Numbered from the stretch's first letter, positions 19,825-33,129 are shown. The stretch is 64,000 nucleotides of DNA from Acipenser ruthenus (GCF_902713425.1 NC_081217.1:11173585-11237584); one strand, 5' to 3'. Notes: generated by a model not told the origin, from the sequence alone. Numbers and translations are program-made.

Positions 19825-20629
19825 CTAGATCTCTCGAACATGTCAATGAGTCAGCCCTTAATAAACACTGTCCGTGTTCATTTCTGTGTATATGACATTG
19901 TCTATAACCAATATCTGTTATGTAAGCGTATTGGTATGAAACCAATCGCAATTAATGCGATCCGTGTTTTCAGTCAGTTTGATAGTTTTAATCAATCATC
20001 GAGAAAGCAGCAGTGCTTTGCAACTGTAGTTCATCTTTCTTACGTTTTGGTAAGATACCCACTCAGAACGTGTCCGCTTCCTCCAGCCCCCTAAGGAACA
20101 CTGGAGCGGTCATCAATAACAGCGAGCAGTTGGTCAAAAACAACACTCGCTGTCTTCTTCACGCTCAAAAACGAACACTCTCACTCTTCCTCGTGAGTAG
20201 CGAGCCCAAACACTTTCAAAACGCATTTCGCTAGCAAATCACTATAGAAATGATCCCTGAAAGTATTGTTTTATGGGCAAGTGGCCGACCGTCTCCCTCC
20301 AACTCTGAGTGGCACCGGTAGCTGTGCCGGTGACAAATAAACAGGAGCACTTTCATATAATGCAATTGCTGTAGCCCAGTGAGTTGTTACAATAACATTT
20401 CAAACTCATTCCAGACTGCAGGCGGTTAAAAGCTTAATTGGGTTCAATTTTTTGGTATGATTTAAAAAGTACGAGCCAGTTGCCTCATTTGCATTGCCTG
20501 CCTTCCTCCTTTGCACTGTGACGTCTATCAAATGTGTGCTTAAAATCTGATGAATACGATTCCCATTTGAACCGTAAATATTTTAATTATACGCATACAG
20601 TGTTCTGTTGGGCTCCGAGGGTGTTATCT

Positions 20630-20701
20630 AATAAAACAACGTAATCGGTGAGCGCGTTCGGCTTAACCAAAACGTTGCTGTTTCAGGCCCACGCAGGGAC
20701 G
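20630..20701 (+). pseudogene. tRNA-Asn relic, unit 6
   Basis: One further change in the T loop (TTTCAGGCC instead of TTTCAAGCC). This is the last substitution of the diverged patch. Confidence 0.8.
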
Positions 20702-21462
20702 AGGCATTCTTTTTGTCAATCGCCTTTCTGTCAAGCCAGTAAACCTGTATATAATAAGAAACATTCAACAGCTCGGAAACACCATAATAGAATCCAATGC
20801 GTTTACAAATGTGTTTTGAAACTGTTCATTTTTCACCCAAATGCGGTTCTCAAAAATTGTTTTGCCTACATTTTTCTATTGCTATTATTATTTTTTCCAG
20901 AGTAAGACGAAAAAGCAAACATCCATGAAATAGGTAAACACTGCTACAGCGCTTGAACTGTCTCAACAAACGTTCAGCTCTAAAACGTGTACATTGAAAG
21001 TCTATTAACATCTTTAACACAATCATGTGTGTTCCAATAGCGGCTATTCCACATGGTGATCAATAAAGTGAATGCTGGCTTTGTTCACATATTAGCAAGA
21101 CGTTTTCAGGATTCACGCATATTCTGAACAAGCACACTAGAATATGGTAATGAAAGGACAGGAAAATAACAGGTTTATTGGCTTTGGTCTTGTATCGTCA
21201 CCCTGACTACTGTCAGGTAAGGAAGTGGCATTAATCAAAACGTAATTATGTAAGGTTACCAATGCGCAAATACGAAGCATATTAAAACTTCTTCACAATC
21301 TTAAATCTTCCCACATGCATTTCAAACACTTACTGATAAGTACGGCCCTTTCCCAATGTAACTGCTTTGTTTGAACACCAAAGATGGCTTGGATATTTAT
21401 GAAACCACGATACTATTGTTCCCACTTTCTTTAGAACTACCAAATGTGCGCTTCCCATGTCA

Positions 21463-21536
21463 GCCCTAGTGGCCTAATGGCTAAGGCCACTGGCCTCCTA
21501 AGCCAGGGATAGTGGGTTCGAGTCCCATCTGGGGTG
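21463..21536 (+). tRNA. tRNA-Arg (CCT), unit 6
   Basis: Identical to the reference copy; it lies after the diverged patch. Confidence 0.93.
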
Positions 21537-21973
21537 GGGTTTTGTTATAAAATCGAACATAATTGTGTTATGTTTTATTGGCATGTGATATTTTGTAGAT
21601 CTTGTTATCTGCTAAGTCCGCTCACGCTAGCCACAACGTGCTTGAGTGCTGTGGCAGCAGCCATGAAGCAAGTCAGTTTTTCAGTTGAAATCAAGATCTA
21701 CTTTGTTTTTTGTGTATGGGTGGTTTGAAAAGATCACTTAAATTGTTACGTATTTTGAAATAAAGATGTATTCATTATTATGAACGTTGACAGAAAGGAT
21801 ATTGTATTTACATTTCCCACGTGTGCTTGCCTTGTATAAATCGATGGAGTTTCAACAAAGGCATTTGACTTCGGTTCATGTTAGCCTATACTGCCATCTG
21901 CAGCATTACCGCGGGTGTCTTTTACTTCTTTTGACAATAATATGGATCATTTCACAGGCCAATGTAAGAACAT

Positions 21974-22054
21974 GTAGTCGTGGCCGAGTGGTTAAGGCGA
22001 TGGACTAGAAATCCATTGGGGTTTCCCCGCGCAGGTTCAATCCTGCCGACTACG
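21974..22054 (+). pseudogene. tRNA-Ser (AGA), unit 6, one base short in T loop
   Basis: The T loop and B box read GGTTCAATCC instead of GGTTCGAATCC. One base is lost, leaving 81 bases and a six-base T loop. The missing G57-A58 context is part of the core B box and of the D loop-T loop contact, so both transcription and folding should suffer. All other parts, including the anticodon arm and terminator, are intact. The same loss in unit 12 shows that it was duplicated with the block and is not a local sequencing slip, unless both copies derive from one assembled locus. Confidence 0.85.
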
Positions 22055-22219
22055 TAAGCTTTCTTTTTAATTGTATGTGTTCATTCCTAATACATGTTTA
22101 AAGATGAGGAATCTGAAATATTACTGGTTCTACTTCATATCGCACCGGTTCATTTAGTTAAAGAATGTTCATTTTGGCACCATTCCAAATGCTGTGGTTT
22201 CTTTAAAGAAGAAAAGTCA

Positions 22220-22293
22220 TGGCCCGTACGGGGATCGAACCCGCGACCTTGGCGTTATTAGCACCACGCTCTAACCAACTGAGCTAACCGGCC
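22220..22293 (-). tRNA. tRNA-Ile (AAT), unit 6
   Basis: Identical to the reference copy, although the front half of this unit is diverged. Confidence 0.97.
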
Positions 22294-22581
22294 ACACACA
22301 TGGAGCGCGTTAATAAAACCCGAGAAAAACAAGGCCTGCGGACATTATGATTACCAAGATGTTATGTTAAACTCAACAATAACACATTCAAAGTATTGGA
22401 AAGGCATAATTAGAGGTCTCATCTTTATGAGGCAGTTTAGCAGTGTGAAGAAAGTGGCGAGGTGCGGGCTTGCGGTGACTTTCTCTCATTTAAAAAGCTG
22501 TGATTTGAATACTAAAAAGAAAAACATGTAAAATTACCAAGCATTCGGTGGACGTTTTAGAAATAAATTAACAAGAACTGT

Positions 22582-22663
22582 TGTCAGAAGTGGGGTTCGA
22601 GCCCACGCCTCCATGGAGACTGCGAACTGACCACAGCGCCTTAGACCGCTCGGCCATCCTGAC
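22582..22663 (-). tRNA. tRNA-Leu (CAG), unit 7, T37 form
   Basis: The anticodon loop is GTCAGTT. Position 37, next to the anticodon, is T (A at plus 22626) instead of the usual purine. A pyrimidine there is rare in tRNAs and would be expected to impair decoding, so this copy may be inactive. Confidence 0.88.
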
Positions 22664-23084
22664 TTACACCGACGACTTTGCACAACGCTGCAGCACACTG
22701 CTGAACCTCCCATGTCTGACGCTGCAGTAAATCACCTGGCGTGTGCGTGTACTTGTTCTTTTTCTGTTTATATTAAGGAGGGCGACAGGTTTTGTCGCAT
22801 TTTGTATGGAATCACAAGGACACTCCTCTTACTGAAAGAAAATATACTGCAAACAGAGCGATCGCTTCACGGTTTGAATCAAAATCAGAACAGTCTGTTA
22901 GCAAATGAACTTCATCAAAAAACCACAAAGGCATTACATAAATGTTACAGATATATTTCGTAGACAGAACAGTTGTAACATATTTGAGTACATTTCTAAA
23001 CAATCTGCTAATAACAGACATAATCTCAAAGCGCTATAATTTATTTTCAGATCTTATGAAAGACAAGTATGGTTGCGCATTATA

Positions 23085-23542
23085 TCACAGAAAACAGGAT
23101 AATCCTAGCGCTTCATTTAATCCCTCGGGTTGTACCATATGGAGATAGAAGATCCATTTGGATTCACATTGTAATAGTTTTTGATCGAGATTATCACGTC
23201 CTCGAGCTTGAAATATTTTTTGTATGCTGCGGTATTTCAGATCTGAAATGGAATGTTTGGCATCTACGAAATGTCTAGCTAGTGGTGAATGGATATCTTT
23301 TCTCCTAATTGAACTTTTATGCTTGCTCATCAATGCGCAATCGTCACTGTCTAGTAGTTTTACCAACATATTGCAAATGGCAAGGACAAAAAAACAAATA
23401 AATGACATGCGTTGAAGCACAGGTCATCACTTGTAAGACACTGTACTCTTTTTTCGTTGTATGGCTTGTAAAACGCAAACGCATTATCACAGGCGGCACA
23501 ATTACGACATGGAAAATAATCCAGTAGATTTGTCCAGTACAC
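23085..23542 (-). mobile_element. Penelope-like fossil, unit 7
   Basis: Same broken fragment as the reference copy. Confidence 0.78.
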
Positions 23543-24347
23543 CTAGATCTCTCGAACATGTCAATGAGTCAGCCCTTAATAAACACTGTCCGTGTTCATT
23601 TCTGTGTATATGACATTGTCTATAACCAATATCTGTTATGTAAGCGTATTGGTATGAAACCAATCGCAATTAATGCGATCCGTGTTTTCAGTCAGTTTGA
23701 TAGTTTTAATCAATCATCGAAAAAGCAGCAGTGCTTTGCAACTGTAGTTCATCTTTCTTACGTTTTGGTAAGACACCCACTCAGAACGTGTCCGCTTCCT
23801 CCAGCCCCCTAAGGAACACTGGAGCGGTCATCAATAACAGCGAGCAGTTGGTCAAAAACAACACTCGCTGTCTTCTTCACGCTCAAAAACGAACACTCTC
23901 ACTCTTCCTCGTGGGTAGCGAGCCCAAACACTTTCAAAACGCATTTCGCTAGCAAATCACTATAGAAATGATCCCTGAAAGTATTGTTTTATGGGCAAGT
24001 GGCCGACCGTCTCCCTCCAACTCTGAGTGGCACCGGTAGCTGTGCCGGTGACAAATAAACAGGAGCACTTTCATATAATGCAATTGCTGTAGCCCAGTGA
24101 GTTGTTACAATAACATTTCAAACTCATTCCAGACTGCAGGCGGTTAAAAGCTTAATTGGGTTCAATTTTTTGGTATGATTTAAAAAGTACGAGCCAGTTG
24201 CCTCATTTGCATTGCCTGCCTTCCTCCTTTGCACTGTGACGTCTATCAAATGTGTGCTTAAAATCTGATGAATACGATTCCCATTTGAACCGTAAATATT
24301 TTAATTATACGCATACAGTGTTCTGTTGGGCTCCGAGGGTGTTATCT

Positions 24348-24419
24348 AATAAAACAACGTAATCGGTGAGCGCGTTCGGCTTAACCAAAACGTTGCTGTT
24401 TCAAGCCCACGCAGGGACG
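24348..24419 (+). pseudogene. tRNA-Asn relic, unit 7
   Basis: Identical to the reference relic. Confidence 0.8.
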
Positions 24420-25180
24420 AGGCATTCTTTTTGTCAATCGCCTTTCTGTCAAGCCAGTAAACCTGTATATAATAAGAAACATTCAACAGCTCGGAAACAC
24501 CATAATAGAATCCAATGCGTTTACAAATGTGTTTTGAAACTGTTCATTTTTCACCCAAATGCGGTTCTCAAAAATTGTTTTGCCTACATTTTTCTATTGC
24601 TATTATTATTTTTTCCAGAGTAAGACGAAAAAGCAAACATCCATGAAATAGGTAAACACTGCTACAGCGTTTGAACTGTCTCAACAAACGTTCAGCTCTA
24701 AAACGTGTACATTGAAAGTCTATTAACATCTTTAACACAATCATGTGTGTTCCAATAGCGGCTATTCCACATGGTGATCAATAAAGTGAATGCTGGCTTT
24801 GTTCACATATTAGCAAGACGTTTTCAGGATTCACGCATATTCTGAACAAGCACACTAGAATATGGTAATGAAAGGACAGGAAAATAACAGGTTTATTGGC
24901 TTTGGTCTTGTATCGTCACCCTGACTACTGTCAGGTAAGGAAGTGGCATTAATCAAAACGTAATTATGTAAGGTTACCAATGCGCAAATACGAAGCATAT
25001 TAAAACTTCTTCACAATCTTAAATCTTCCCACATGCATTTCAAACACTTACTGATAAGTACGGCCCTTTCCCAATGTAACTGCTTTGTTTGAACACCAAA
25101 GATGGCTTGGATATTTATGAAACCACGATACTATTGTTCCCACTTTCTTTAGAACTACCAAATGTGCGCTTCCCATGTCA

Positions 25181-25254
25181 GCCCTAGTGGCCTAATGGCT
25201 AAGGCCACTGGCCTCCTAAGCCAGGGATAGTGGGTTCGAGTCCCATCTGGGGTG
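25181..25254 (+). tRNA. tRNA-Arg (CCT), unit 7
   Basis: Identical to the reference copy. Confidence 0.93.
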
Positions 25255-25691
25255 GGGTTTTGTTATAAAATCGAACATAATTGTGTTATGTTTTATTGGC
25301 ATGTGATATTTTGTAGATCTTGTTATCTGCTAAGTCCGCTCACGCTAGCCACAACGTGCTTGAGTGCTGTGGCAGCAGCCATGAAGCAAGTCAGTTTTTC
25401 AGTTGAAATCAAGATCTACTTTGTTTTTTGTGTATGGGTGGTTTGAAAAGATCACTTAAATTGTTACGTATTTTGAAATAAAGATGTATTCATTATTATG
25501 AACGTTGACAGAAAGGATATTGTATTTACATTTCCCACGTGTGCTTGCCTTGTATAAATCGATGGAGTTTCAACAAAGGCATTTGACTTCGGTTCATGTT
25601 AGCCTATACTGCCATCTGCAGCATTACCGCGGGTGTCTTTTACTTCTTTTGACAATAATATGGATCATTTCACAGTCCAATGTAAGAACAT

Positions 25692-25773
25692 GTAGTCGTG
25701 GCCGAGTGGTTAAGGCGATGGACTAGAAATCCATTGGGGTTTCCCCGCGCAGGTTCGAATCCTGCCGACTACG
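25692..25773 (+). tRNA. tRNA-Ser (AGA), unit 7
   Basis: Identical to the reference copy. Confidence 0.97.
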
Positions 25774-25938
25774 TAAGCTTTCTTTTTAATTGTATGTGTT
25801 CATTCCTAATACATGTTTAAAGATGAGGAATTTGAAATATTACTGGTTCTACTTCATATCGCACCGGTTCATTTTGTTAAAGAATGTTCATTTTGGCACC
25901 ATTCCAAATGCTGTGGTTTCTTTAAAGAAGAAAAGTCA

Positions 25939-26012
25939 TGGCCCGTACGGGGATCGAACCCGCGACCTTGGCGTTATTAGCACCACGCTCTAACCAACTG
26001 AGCTAACCGGCC
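25939..26012 (-). tRNA. tRNA-Ile (AAT), unit 7
   Basis: Identical to the reference copy. Confidence 0.97.
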
Positions 26013-26300
26013 ACACACATGGAGCGCGTTAATAAAACCCGAGAAAAACAAGGCCTGTGGACATTATGATTACCAAGATGTTATGTTAAACTCAACAATA
26101 ACACATTCAAAGTATTGGAAAGGCATAATTAGAGGTCTCATCTTTATGAGGCAGTTTAGCAGTGTGAAGAAAGTGGCGAGGTGCGGGCTTGCGGTGACTT
26201 TCTCTCATTTAAAAAGCTGTGATTTGAATACTAAAAAGAAAAACATGTAAAATTACCAAGCATTCGGTGGACGTTTTAGAAATAAATTAACAAGAACTGT

Positions 26301-26382
26301 TGTCAGAAGTGGGGTTCGAGCCCACGCCTCCATGGAGACTGCGACCTGACCACAGCGCCTTAGACCGCTCGGCCATCCTGAC
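26301..26382 (-). tRNA. tRNA-Leu (CAG), unit 8
   Basis: G37 form; no difference from the reference copy was seen. Confidence 0.92.
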
Positions 26383-26803
26383 TTACACCGACGACTTTGC
26401 ACAACGCTGCAGCACACTGCTGAACCTCCCATGTCTGACGCTGCAGTAAATCACCTGGCGTGTGCGTGTACTTGTTCTTTTTCTGTTTATATTAAGGAGG
26501 GCGACAGGTTTTGTCGCATTTTGTATGGAATCACAAGGACACTCCTCTTACTGAAAGAAAATATACTGCAAACAGAGCGATCGCTTCACGGTTTGAATCA
26601 AAATCAGAACAGTCTGTTAGCAAATGAACTTCATCAAAAAACCACAAAGGCATTACATAAATGTTACAGATATATTTCGTAGACAGAACAGTTGTAACAT
26701 ATTTGAGTACATTTCTAAACAATCTGCTAATAACAGACATAATCTCAAAGCGCTATAATTTATTTTCAGATCTTATGAAAGACAAGTATGGTTGCGCATT
26801 ATA

Positions 26804-27261
26804 TCACAGAAAACAGGATAATCCTAGCGCTTCATTTAATCCCTCGGGTTGTACCATATGGAGATAGAAGATCCATTTGGATTCACATTGTAATAGTTTT
26901 TGATCGAGATTATCACGTCCTCGAGCTTGAAATATTTTTTGTATGCTGCGGTATTTCAGATCTGAAATGGAATGTTTGGCATCTACGAAATGTCTAGCTA
27001 GTGGTGAATGGATATCTTTTCTCCTAATTGAACTTTTATGCTTGCTCATCAATGCGCAATCGTCACTGTCTAGTAGTTTTACCAACATATTGCAAATGGC
27101 AAGGACAAAAAAACAAATAAATGACATGCGTTGAAGCACAGGTCATCACTTGTAAGACACTGTACTCTTTTTTCGTTGTATGGCTTGTAAAACGCAAACG
27201 CATTATCACAGGCGGCACAATTACGACATGGAAAATAATCCAGTAGATTTGTCCAGTACAC
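26804..27261 (-). mobile_element. Penelope-like fossil, unit 8
   Basis: Same broken fragment as the reference copy. Confidence 0.78.
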
Positions 27262-28066
27262 CTAGATCTCTCGAACATGTCAATGAGTCAGCCCTTAATA
27301 AACACTGTCCGTGTTCATTTCTGTGTATATGACATTGTCTATAACCAATATCTGTTATGTAAGCGTATTGGTATGAAACCAATCGCAATTAATGCGATCC
27401 GTGTTTTCAGTCAGTTTGATAGTTTTAATCAATCATCGAAAAAGCAGCAGTGCTTTGCAACTGTAGTTCATCTTTCTTACGTTTTGGTAAGACACCCACT
27501 CAGAACGTGTCCGCTTCCTCCAGCCCCCTAAGGAACACTGGAGCGGTCATCAATAACAGCGAGCAGTTGGTCAAAAACAACACTCGCTGTCTTCTTCACG
27601 CTCAAAAACGAACACTCTCACTCTTCCTCGTGGGTAGCGAGCCCAAACACTTTCAAAACGCATTTCGCTAGCAAATCACTATAGAAATGATCCCTGAAAG
27701 TATTGTTTTATGGGCAAGTGGCCGACCGTCTCCCTCCAACTCTGAGTGGCACCGGTAGCTGTGCCGGTGACAAATAAACAGGAGCACTTTCATATAATGC
27801 AATTGCTGTAGCCCAGTGAGTTGTTACAATAACATTTCAAACTCATTCCAGACTGCAGGCGGTTAAAAGCTTAATTGGGTTCAATTTTTTGGTATGATTT
27901 AAAAAGTACGAGCCAGTTGCCTCATTTGCATTGCCTGCCTTCCTCCTTTGCACTGTGACGTCTATCAAATGTGTGCTTAAAATCTGATGAATACGATTCC
28001 CATTTGAACCGTAAATATTTTAATTATACGCATACAGTGTTCTGTTGGGCTCCGAGGGTGTTATCT

Positions 28067-28138
28067 AATAAAACAACGTAATCGGTGAGCGCGTTCGGCT
28101 TAACCAAAACGTTGCTGTTTCAAGCCCACGCAGGGACG
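28067..28138 (+). pseudogene. tRNA-Asn relic, unit 8
   Basis: Identical to the reference relic. Confidence 0.8.
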
Positions 28139-28899
28139 AGGCATTCTTTTTGTCAATCGCCTTTCTGTCAAGCCAGTAAACCTGTATATAATAAGAAACA
28201 TTCAACAGCTCGGAAACACCATAATAGAATCCAATGCGTTTACAAATGTGTTTTGAAACTGTTCATTTTTCACCCAAATGCGGTTCTCAAAAATTGTTTT
28301 GCCTACATTTTTCTATTGCTATTATTATTTTTTCCAGAGTAAGACGAAAAAGCAAACATCCATGAAATAGGTAAACACTGCTACAGCGTTTGAACTGTCT
28401 CAACAAACGTTCAGCTCTAAAACGTGTACATTGAAAGTCTATTAACATCTTTAACACAATCATGTGTGTTCCAATAGCGGCTATTCCACATGGTGATCAA
28501 TAAAGTGAATGCTGGCTTTGTTCACATATTAGCAAGACGTTTTCAGGATTCACGCATATTCTGAACAAGCACACTAGAATATGGTAATGAAAGGACAGGA
28601 AAATAACAGGTTTATTGGCTTTGGTCTTGTATCGTCACCCTGACTACTGTCAGGTAAGGAAGTGGCATTAATCAAAACGTAATTATGTAAGGTTACCAAT
28701 GCGCAAATACGAAGCATATTAAAACTTCTTCACAATCTTAAATCTTCCCACATGCATTTCAAACACTTACTGATAAGTACGGCCCTTTCCCAATGTAACT
28801 GCTTTGTTTGAACACCAAAGATGGCTTGGATATTTATGAAACCACGATACTATTGTTCCCACTTTCTTTAGAACTACCAAATGTGCGCTTCCCATGTCA

Positions 28900-28973
28900 G
28901 CCCTAGTGGCCTAATGGCTAAGGCCACTGGCCTCCTAAGCCAGGGATAGTGGGTTCGAGTCCCATCTGGGGTG
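28900..28973 (+). tRNA. tRNA-Arg (CCT), unit 8
   Basis: Identical to the reference copy. Confidence 0.93.
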
Positions 28974-29410
28974 GGGTTTTGTTATAAAATCGAACATAAT
29001 TGTGTTATGTTTTATTGGCATGTGATATTTTGTAGATCTTGTTATCTGCTAAGTCCGCTCACGCTAGCCACAACGTGCTTGAGTGCTGTGGCAGCAGCCA
29101 TGAAGCAAGTCAGTTTTTCAGTTGAAATCAAGATCTACTTTGTTTTTTGTGTATGGGTGGTTTGAAAAGATCACTTAAATTGTTACGTATTTTGAAATAA
29201 AGATGTATTCATTATTATGAACGTTGACAGAAAGGATATTGTATTTACATTTCCCACGTGTGCTTGCCTTGTATAAATCGATGGAGTTTCAACAAAGGCA
29301 TTTGACTTCGGTTCATGTTAGCCTATACTGCCATCTGCAGCATTACCGCGGGTGTCTTTTACTTCTTTTGACAATAATATGTATCATTTCACAGTCCAAT
29401 GTAAGAACAT

Positions 29411-29492
29411 GTAGTCGTGGCCGAGTGGTTAAGGCGATGGACTAGAAATCCATTGGGGTTTCCCCGCGCAGGTTCGAATCCTGCCGACTACG
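29411..29492 (+). tRNA. tRNA-Ser (AGA), unit 8
   Basis: Gene body identical to the reference copy; one upstream substitution (ATGTATC). Confidence 0.97.
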
Positions 29493-29657
29493 TAAGCTTT
29501 CTTTTTAATTGTATGTGTTCATTCCTAATACATGTTTAAAGATGAGGAATCTGAAATATTACTGGTTCTACTTCATATCGCACCGGTTCATTTAGTTAAA
29601 GAATGTTCATTTTGGCACCATTCCAAATGCTGTGGTTTCTTTAAAGAAGAAAAGTCA

Positions 29658-29731
29658 TGGCCCGTACGGGGATCGAACCCGCGACCTTGGCGTTATTAGC
29701 ACCACGCTCTAACCAACTGAGCTAACCGGCC
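29658..29731 (-). tRNA. tRNA-Ile (AAT), unit 8
   Basis: Identical to the reference copy. Confidence 0.97.
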
Positions 29732-30019
29732 ACACACATGGAGCGCGTTAATAAAACCCGAGAAAAACAAGGCCTGCGGACATTATGATTACCAAGATGT
29801 TATGTTAAACTCAACAATAACACATTCAAAGTATTGGAAAGGCATAATTAGAGGTCTCATCTTTATGAGGCAGTTTAGCAGTGTGAAGAAAGTGGCGAGG
29901 TGCGGGCTTGCGGTGACTTTCTCTCATTTAAAAAGCTGTGATTTGAATACTAAAAAGAAAAACATGTAAAATTACCAAGCATTCGGTGGACGTTTTAGAA
30001 ATAAATTAACAAGAACTGT

Positions 30020-30101
30020 TGTCAGAAGTGGGGTTCGAGCCCACGCCTCCATGGAGACTGCGACCTGACCACAGCGCCTTAGACCGCTCGGCCATCCTGA
30101 C
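30020..30101 (-). tRNA. tRNA-Leu (CAG), unit 9
   Basis: G37 form; no difference from the reference copy was seen. Confidence 0.92.
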
Positions 30102-30522
30102 TTACACCGACGACTTTGCACAACGCTGCAGCACACTGCTGAACCTCCCATGTCTGACGCTGCAGTAAATCACCTGGCGTGTGCGTGTACTTGTTCTTTT
30201 TCTGTTTATATTAAGGAGGGCGACAGGTTTTGTCGCATTTTGTATGGAATCACAAGGACACTCCTCTTACTGAAAGAAAATATACTGCAAACAGAGCGAT
30301 CGCTTCACGGTTTGAATCAAAATCAGAACAGTCTGTTAGCAAATGAACTTCATCAAAAAACCACAAAGGCATTACATAAATGTTACAGATATATTTCGTA
30401 GACAGAACAGTTGTAACATATTTGAGTACATTTCTAAACAATCTGCTAATAACAGACATAATCTCAAAGCGCTATAATTTATTTTCAGATCTTATGAAAG
30501 ACAAGTATGGTTGCGCATTATA

Positions 30523-30980
30523 TCACAGAAAACAGGATAATCCTAGCGCTTCATTTAATCCCTCGGGTTGTACCATATGGAGATAGAAGATCCATTTGGA
30601 TTCACATTGTAATAGTTTTTGATCGAGATTATCACGTCCTCGAGCTTGAAATATTTTTTGTATGCTGCGGTATTTCAGATCTGAAATGGAATGTTTGGCA
30701 TCTACGAAATGTCTAGCTAGTGGTGAATGGATATCTTTTCTCCTAATTGAACTTTTATGCTTGCTCATCAATGCGCAATCGTCACTGTCTAGTAGTTTTA
30801 CCAACATATTGCAAATGGCAAGGACAAAAAAACAAATAAATGACATGCGTTGAAGCACAGGTCATCACTTGTAAGACACTGTACTCTTTTTTCGTTGTAT
30901 GGCTTGTAAAACGCAAACGCATTATCACAGGCGGCACAATTACGACATGGAAAATAATCCAGTAGATTTGTCCAGTACAC
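30523..30980 (-). mobile_element. Penelope-like fossil, unit 9
   Basis: Same broken fragment as the reference copy. Confidence 0.78.
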
Positions 30981-31785
30981 CTAGATCTCTCGAACATGTC
31001 AATGAATCAGCCCTTAATAAACACTGTCCGTGTTCATTTCTGTGTATATGACATTGTCTATAACCAATATCTGTTATGTAAGCGTATTGGTATGAAACCA
31101 ATCGCAATTAATGCGATCCGTGTTTTCAGTCAGTTTGATAGTTTTAATCAATCATCGAAAAAGCAGCAGTGCTTTGCAACTGTAGTTCATCTTTCTTACG
31201 TTTTGGTAAGACACCCACTCAGAACGTGTCCGCTTCCTCCAGCCCCCTAAGGAACACTGGAGCGGTCATCAATAACAGCGAGCAGTTGGTCAAAAACAAC
31301 ACTCGCTGTCTTCTTCACGCTCAAAAACGAACACTCTCACTCTTCCTCGTGGGTAGCGAGCCCAAACACTTTCAAAACGCATTTCGCTAGCAAATCACTA
31401 TAGAAATGATCCCTGAAAGTATTGTTTTATGGGCAAGTGGCCGACCGTCTCCCTCCAACTCTGAGTGGCACCGGTAGCTGTGCCGGTGACAAATAAACAG
31501 GAGCACTTTCATATAATGCAATTGCTGTAGCCCAGTGAGTTGTTACAATAACATTTCAAACTCATTCCAGACTGCAGGCGGTTAAAAGCTTAATTGGGTT
31601 CAATTTTTTGGTATGATTTAAAAAGTACGAGCCAGTTGCCTCATTTGCATTGCCTGCCTTCCTCCTTTGCACTGTGACGTCTATCAAACGTGTGCTTAAA
31701 ATCTGATGAATACGATTCCCATTTGAACCGTAAATATTTTAATTATACGCATACAGTGTTCTGTTGGGCTCCGAGGGTGTTATCT

Positions 31786-31857
31786 AATAAAACAACGTAA
31801 TCGGTGAGCGCGTTCGGCTTAACCAAAACGTTGCTGTTTCAAGCCCACGCAGGGACG
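31786..31857 (+). pseudogene. tRNA-Asn relic, unit 9
   Basis: Identical to the reference relic. Confidence 0.8.
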
Positions 31858-32618
31858 AGGCATTCTTTTTGTCAATCGCCTTTCTGTCAAGCCAGTAAAC
31901 CTGTATATAATAAGAAACATTCAACAGCTCGGAAACACCATAATAGAATCCAATGCGTTTACAAATGTGTTTTGAAACTGTTCATTTTTCACCCAAATGC
32001 GGTTCTCAAAAATTGTTTTGCCTACATTTTTCTATTGCTATTATTATTTTTTCCAGAGTAAGACGAAAAAGCAAACATCCATGAAATAGGTAAACACTGC
32101 TACAGCGCTTGAACTGTCTCAACAAACGTTCAGCTCTAAAACGTGTACATTGAAAGTCTATTAACATCTTTAACACAATCATGTGTGTTCCAATAGCGGC
32201 TATTCCACATGGTGATCAATAAAGTGAATGCTGGCTTTGTTCACATATTAGCAAGACGTTTTCAGGATTCACGCATATTCTGAACAAGCACACTAGAATA
32301 TGGTAATGAAAGGACAGGAAAATAACAGGTTTATTGGCTTTGGTCTTGTATCGTCACCCTGACTACTGTCAGGTAAGGAAGTGGCATTAATCAAAACGTA
32401 ATTATGTAAGGTTACCAATGCGCAAATACGAAGCATATTAAAACTTCTTCACAATCTTAAATCTTCCCACATGCATTTCAAACACTTACTGATAAGTACG
32501 GCCCTTTCCCAATGTAACTGCTTTGTTTGAACACCAAAGATGGCTTGGATATTTATGAAACCACGATACTATTGTTCCCACTTTCTTTAGAACTACCAAA
32601 TGTGCGCTTCCCATGTCA

Positions 32619-32692
32619 GCCCTAGTGGCCTAATGGCTAAGGCCACTGGCCTCCTAAGCCAGGGATAGTGGGTTCGAGTCCCATCTGGGGTG
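32619..32692 (+). tRNA. tRNA-Arg (CCT), unit 9
   Basis: Identical to the reference copy. Confidence 0.93.
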
Positions 32693-33129
32693 GGGTTTTG
32701 TTATAAAATCGAACATAATTGTGTTATGTTTTATTGGCATGTGATATTTTGTAGATCTTGTTATCTGCTAAGTCCGCTCACGCTAGCCACAACGTGCTTG
32801 AGTGCTGTGGCAGCAGCCATGAAGCAAGTCAGTTTTTCAGTTGAAATCAAGATCTACTTTGTTTTTTGTGTATGGGTGGTTTGAAAAGATCACTTAAATT
32901 GTTACGTATTTTGAAATAAAGATGTATTCATTATTATGAACGTTGACAGAAAGGATATTGTATTTACATTTCCCACGTGTGCTTGCCTTGTATAAATCGA
33001 TGGAGTTTCAACAAAGGCATTTGACTTCGGTTCATGTTAGCCTATACTGCCATCTGCAGCATTACCGCGGGTGTCTTTTACTTCTTTTGACAATAATATG
33101 GATCATTTCACAGTCCAATGTAAGAACAT

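Larger units (their letters stand above)
18593..22312 (+). repeat. array unit 6 (diverged front half)
   Basis: Marker code C,G,T,C,CA. The diverged patch from unit 5 continues here to about 20687, adding two single-base insertions. One base is missing from tRNA-Ser, giving 3,720 bp overall. Its partner is unit 12. Confidence 0.97.
22313..26031 (+). repeat. array unit 7
   Basis: Marker code C,T,T,T,TT; carries the T37 form of tRNA-Leu. Its partner is unit 13. Confidence 0.97.
26032..29750 (+). repeat. array unit 8
   Basis: Marker code T,G,T,T,CA. ATGTATC replaces ATGGATC upstream of tRNA-Ser, a change shared only with unit 14. Confidence 0.97.
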
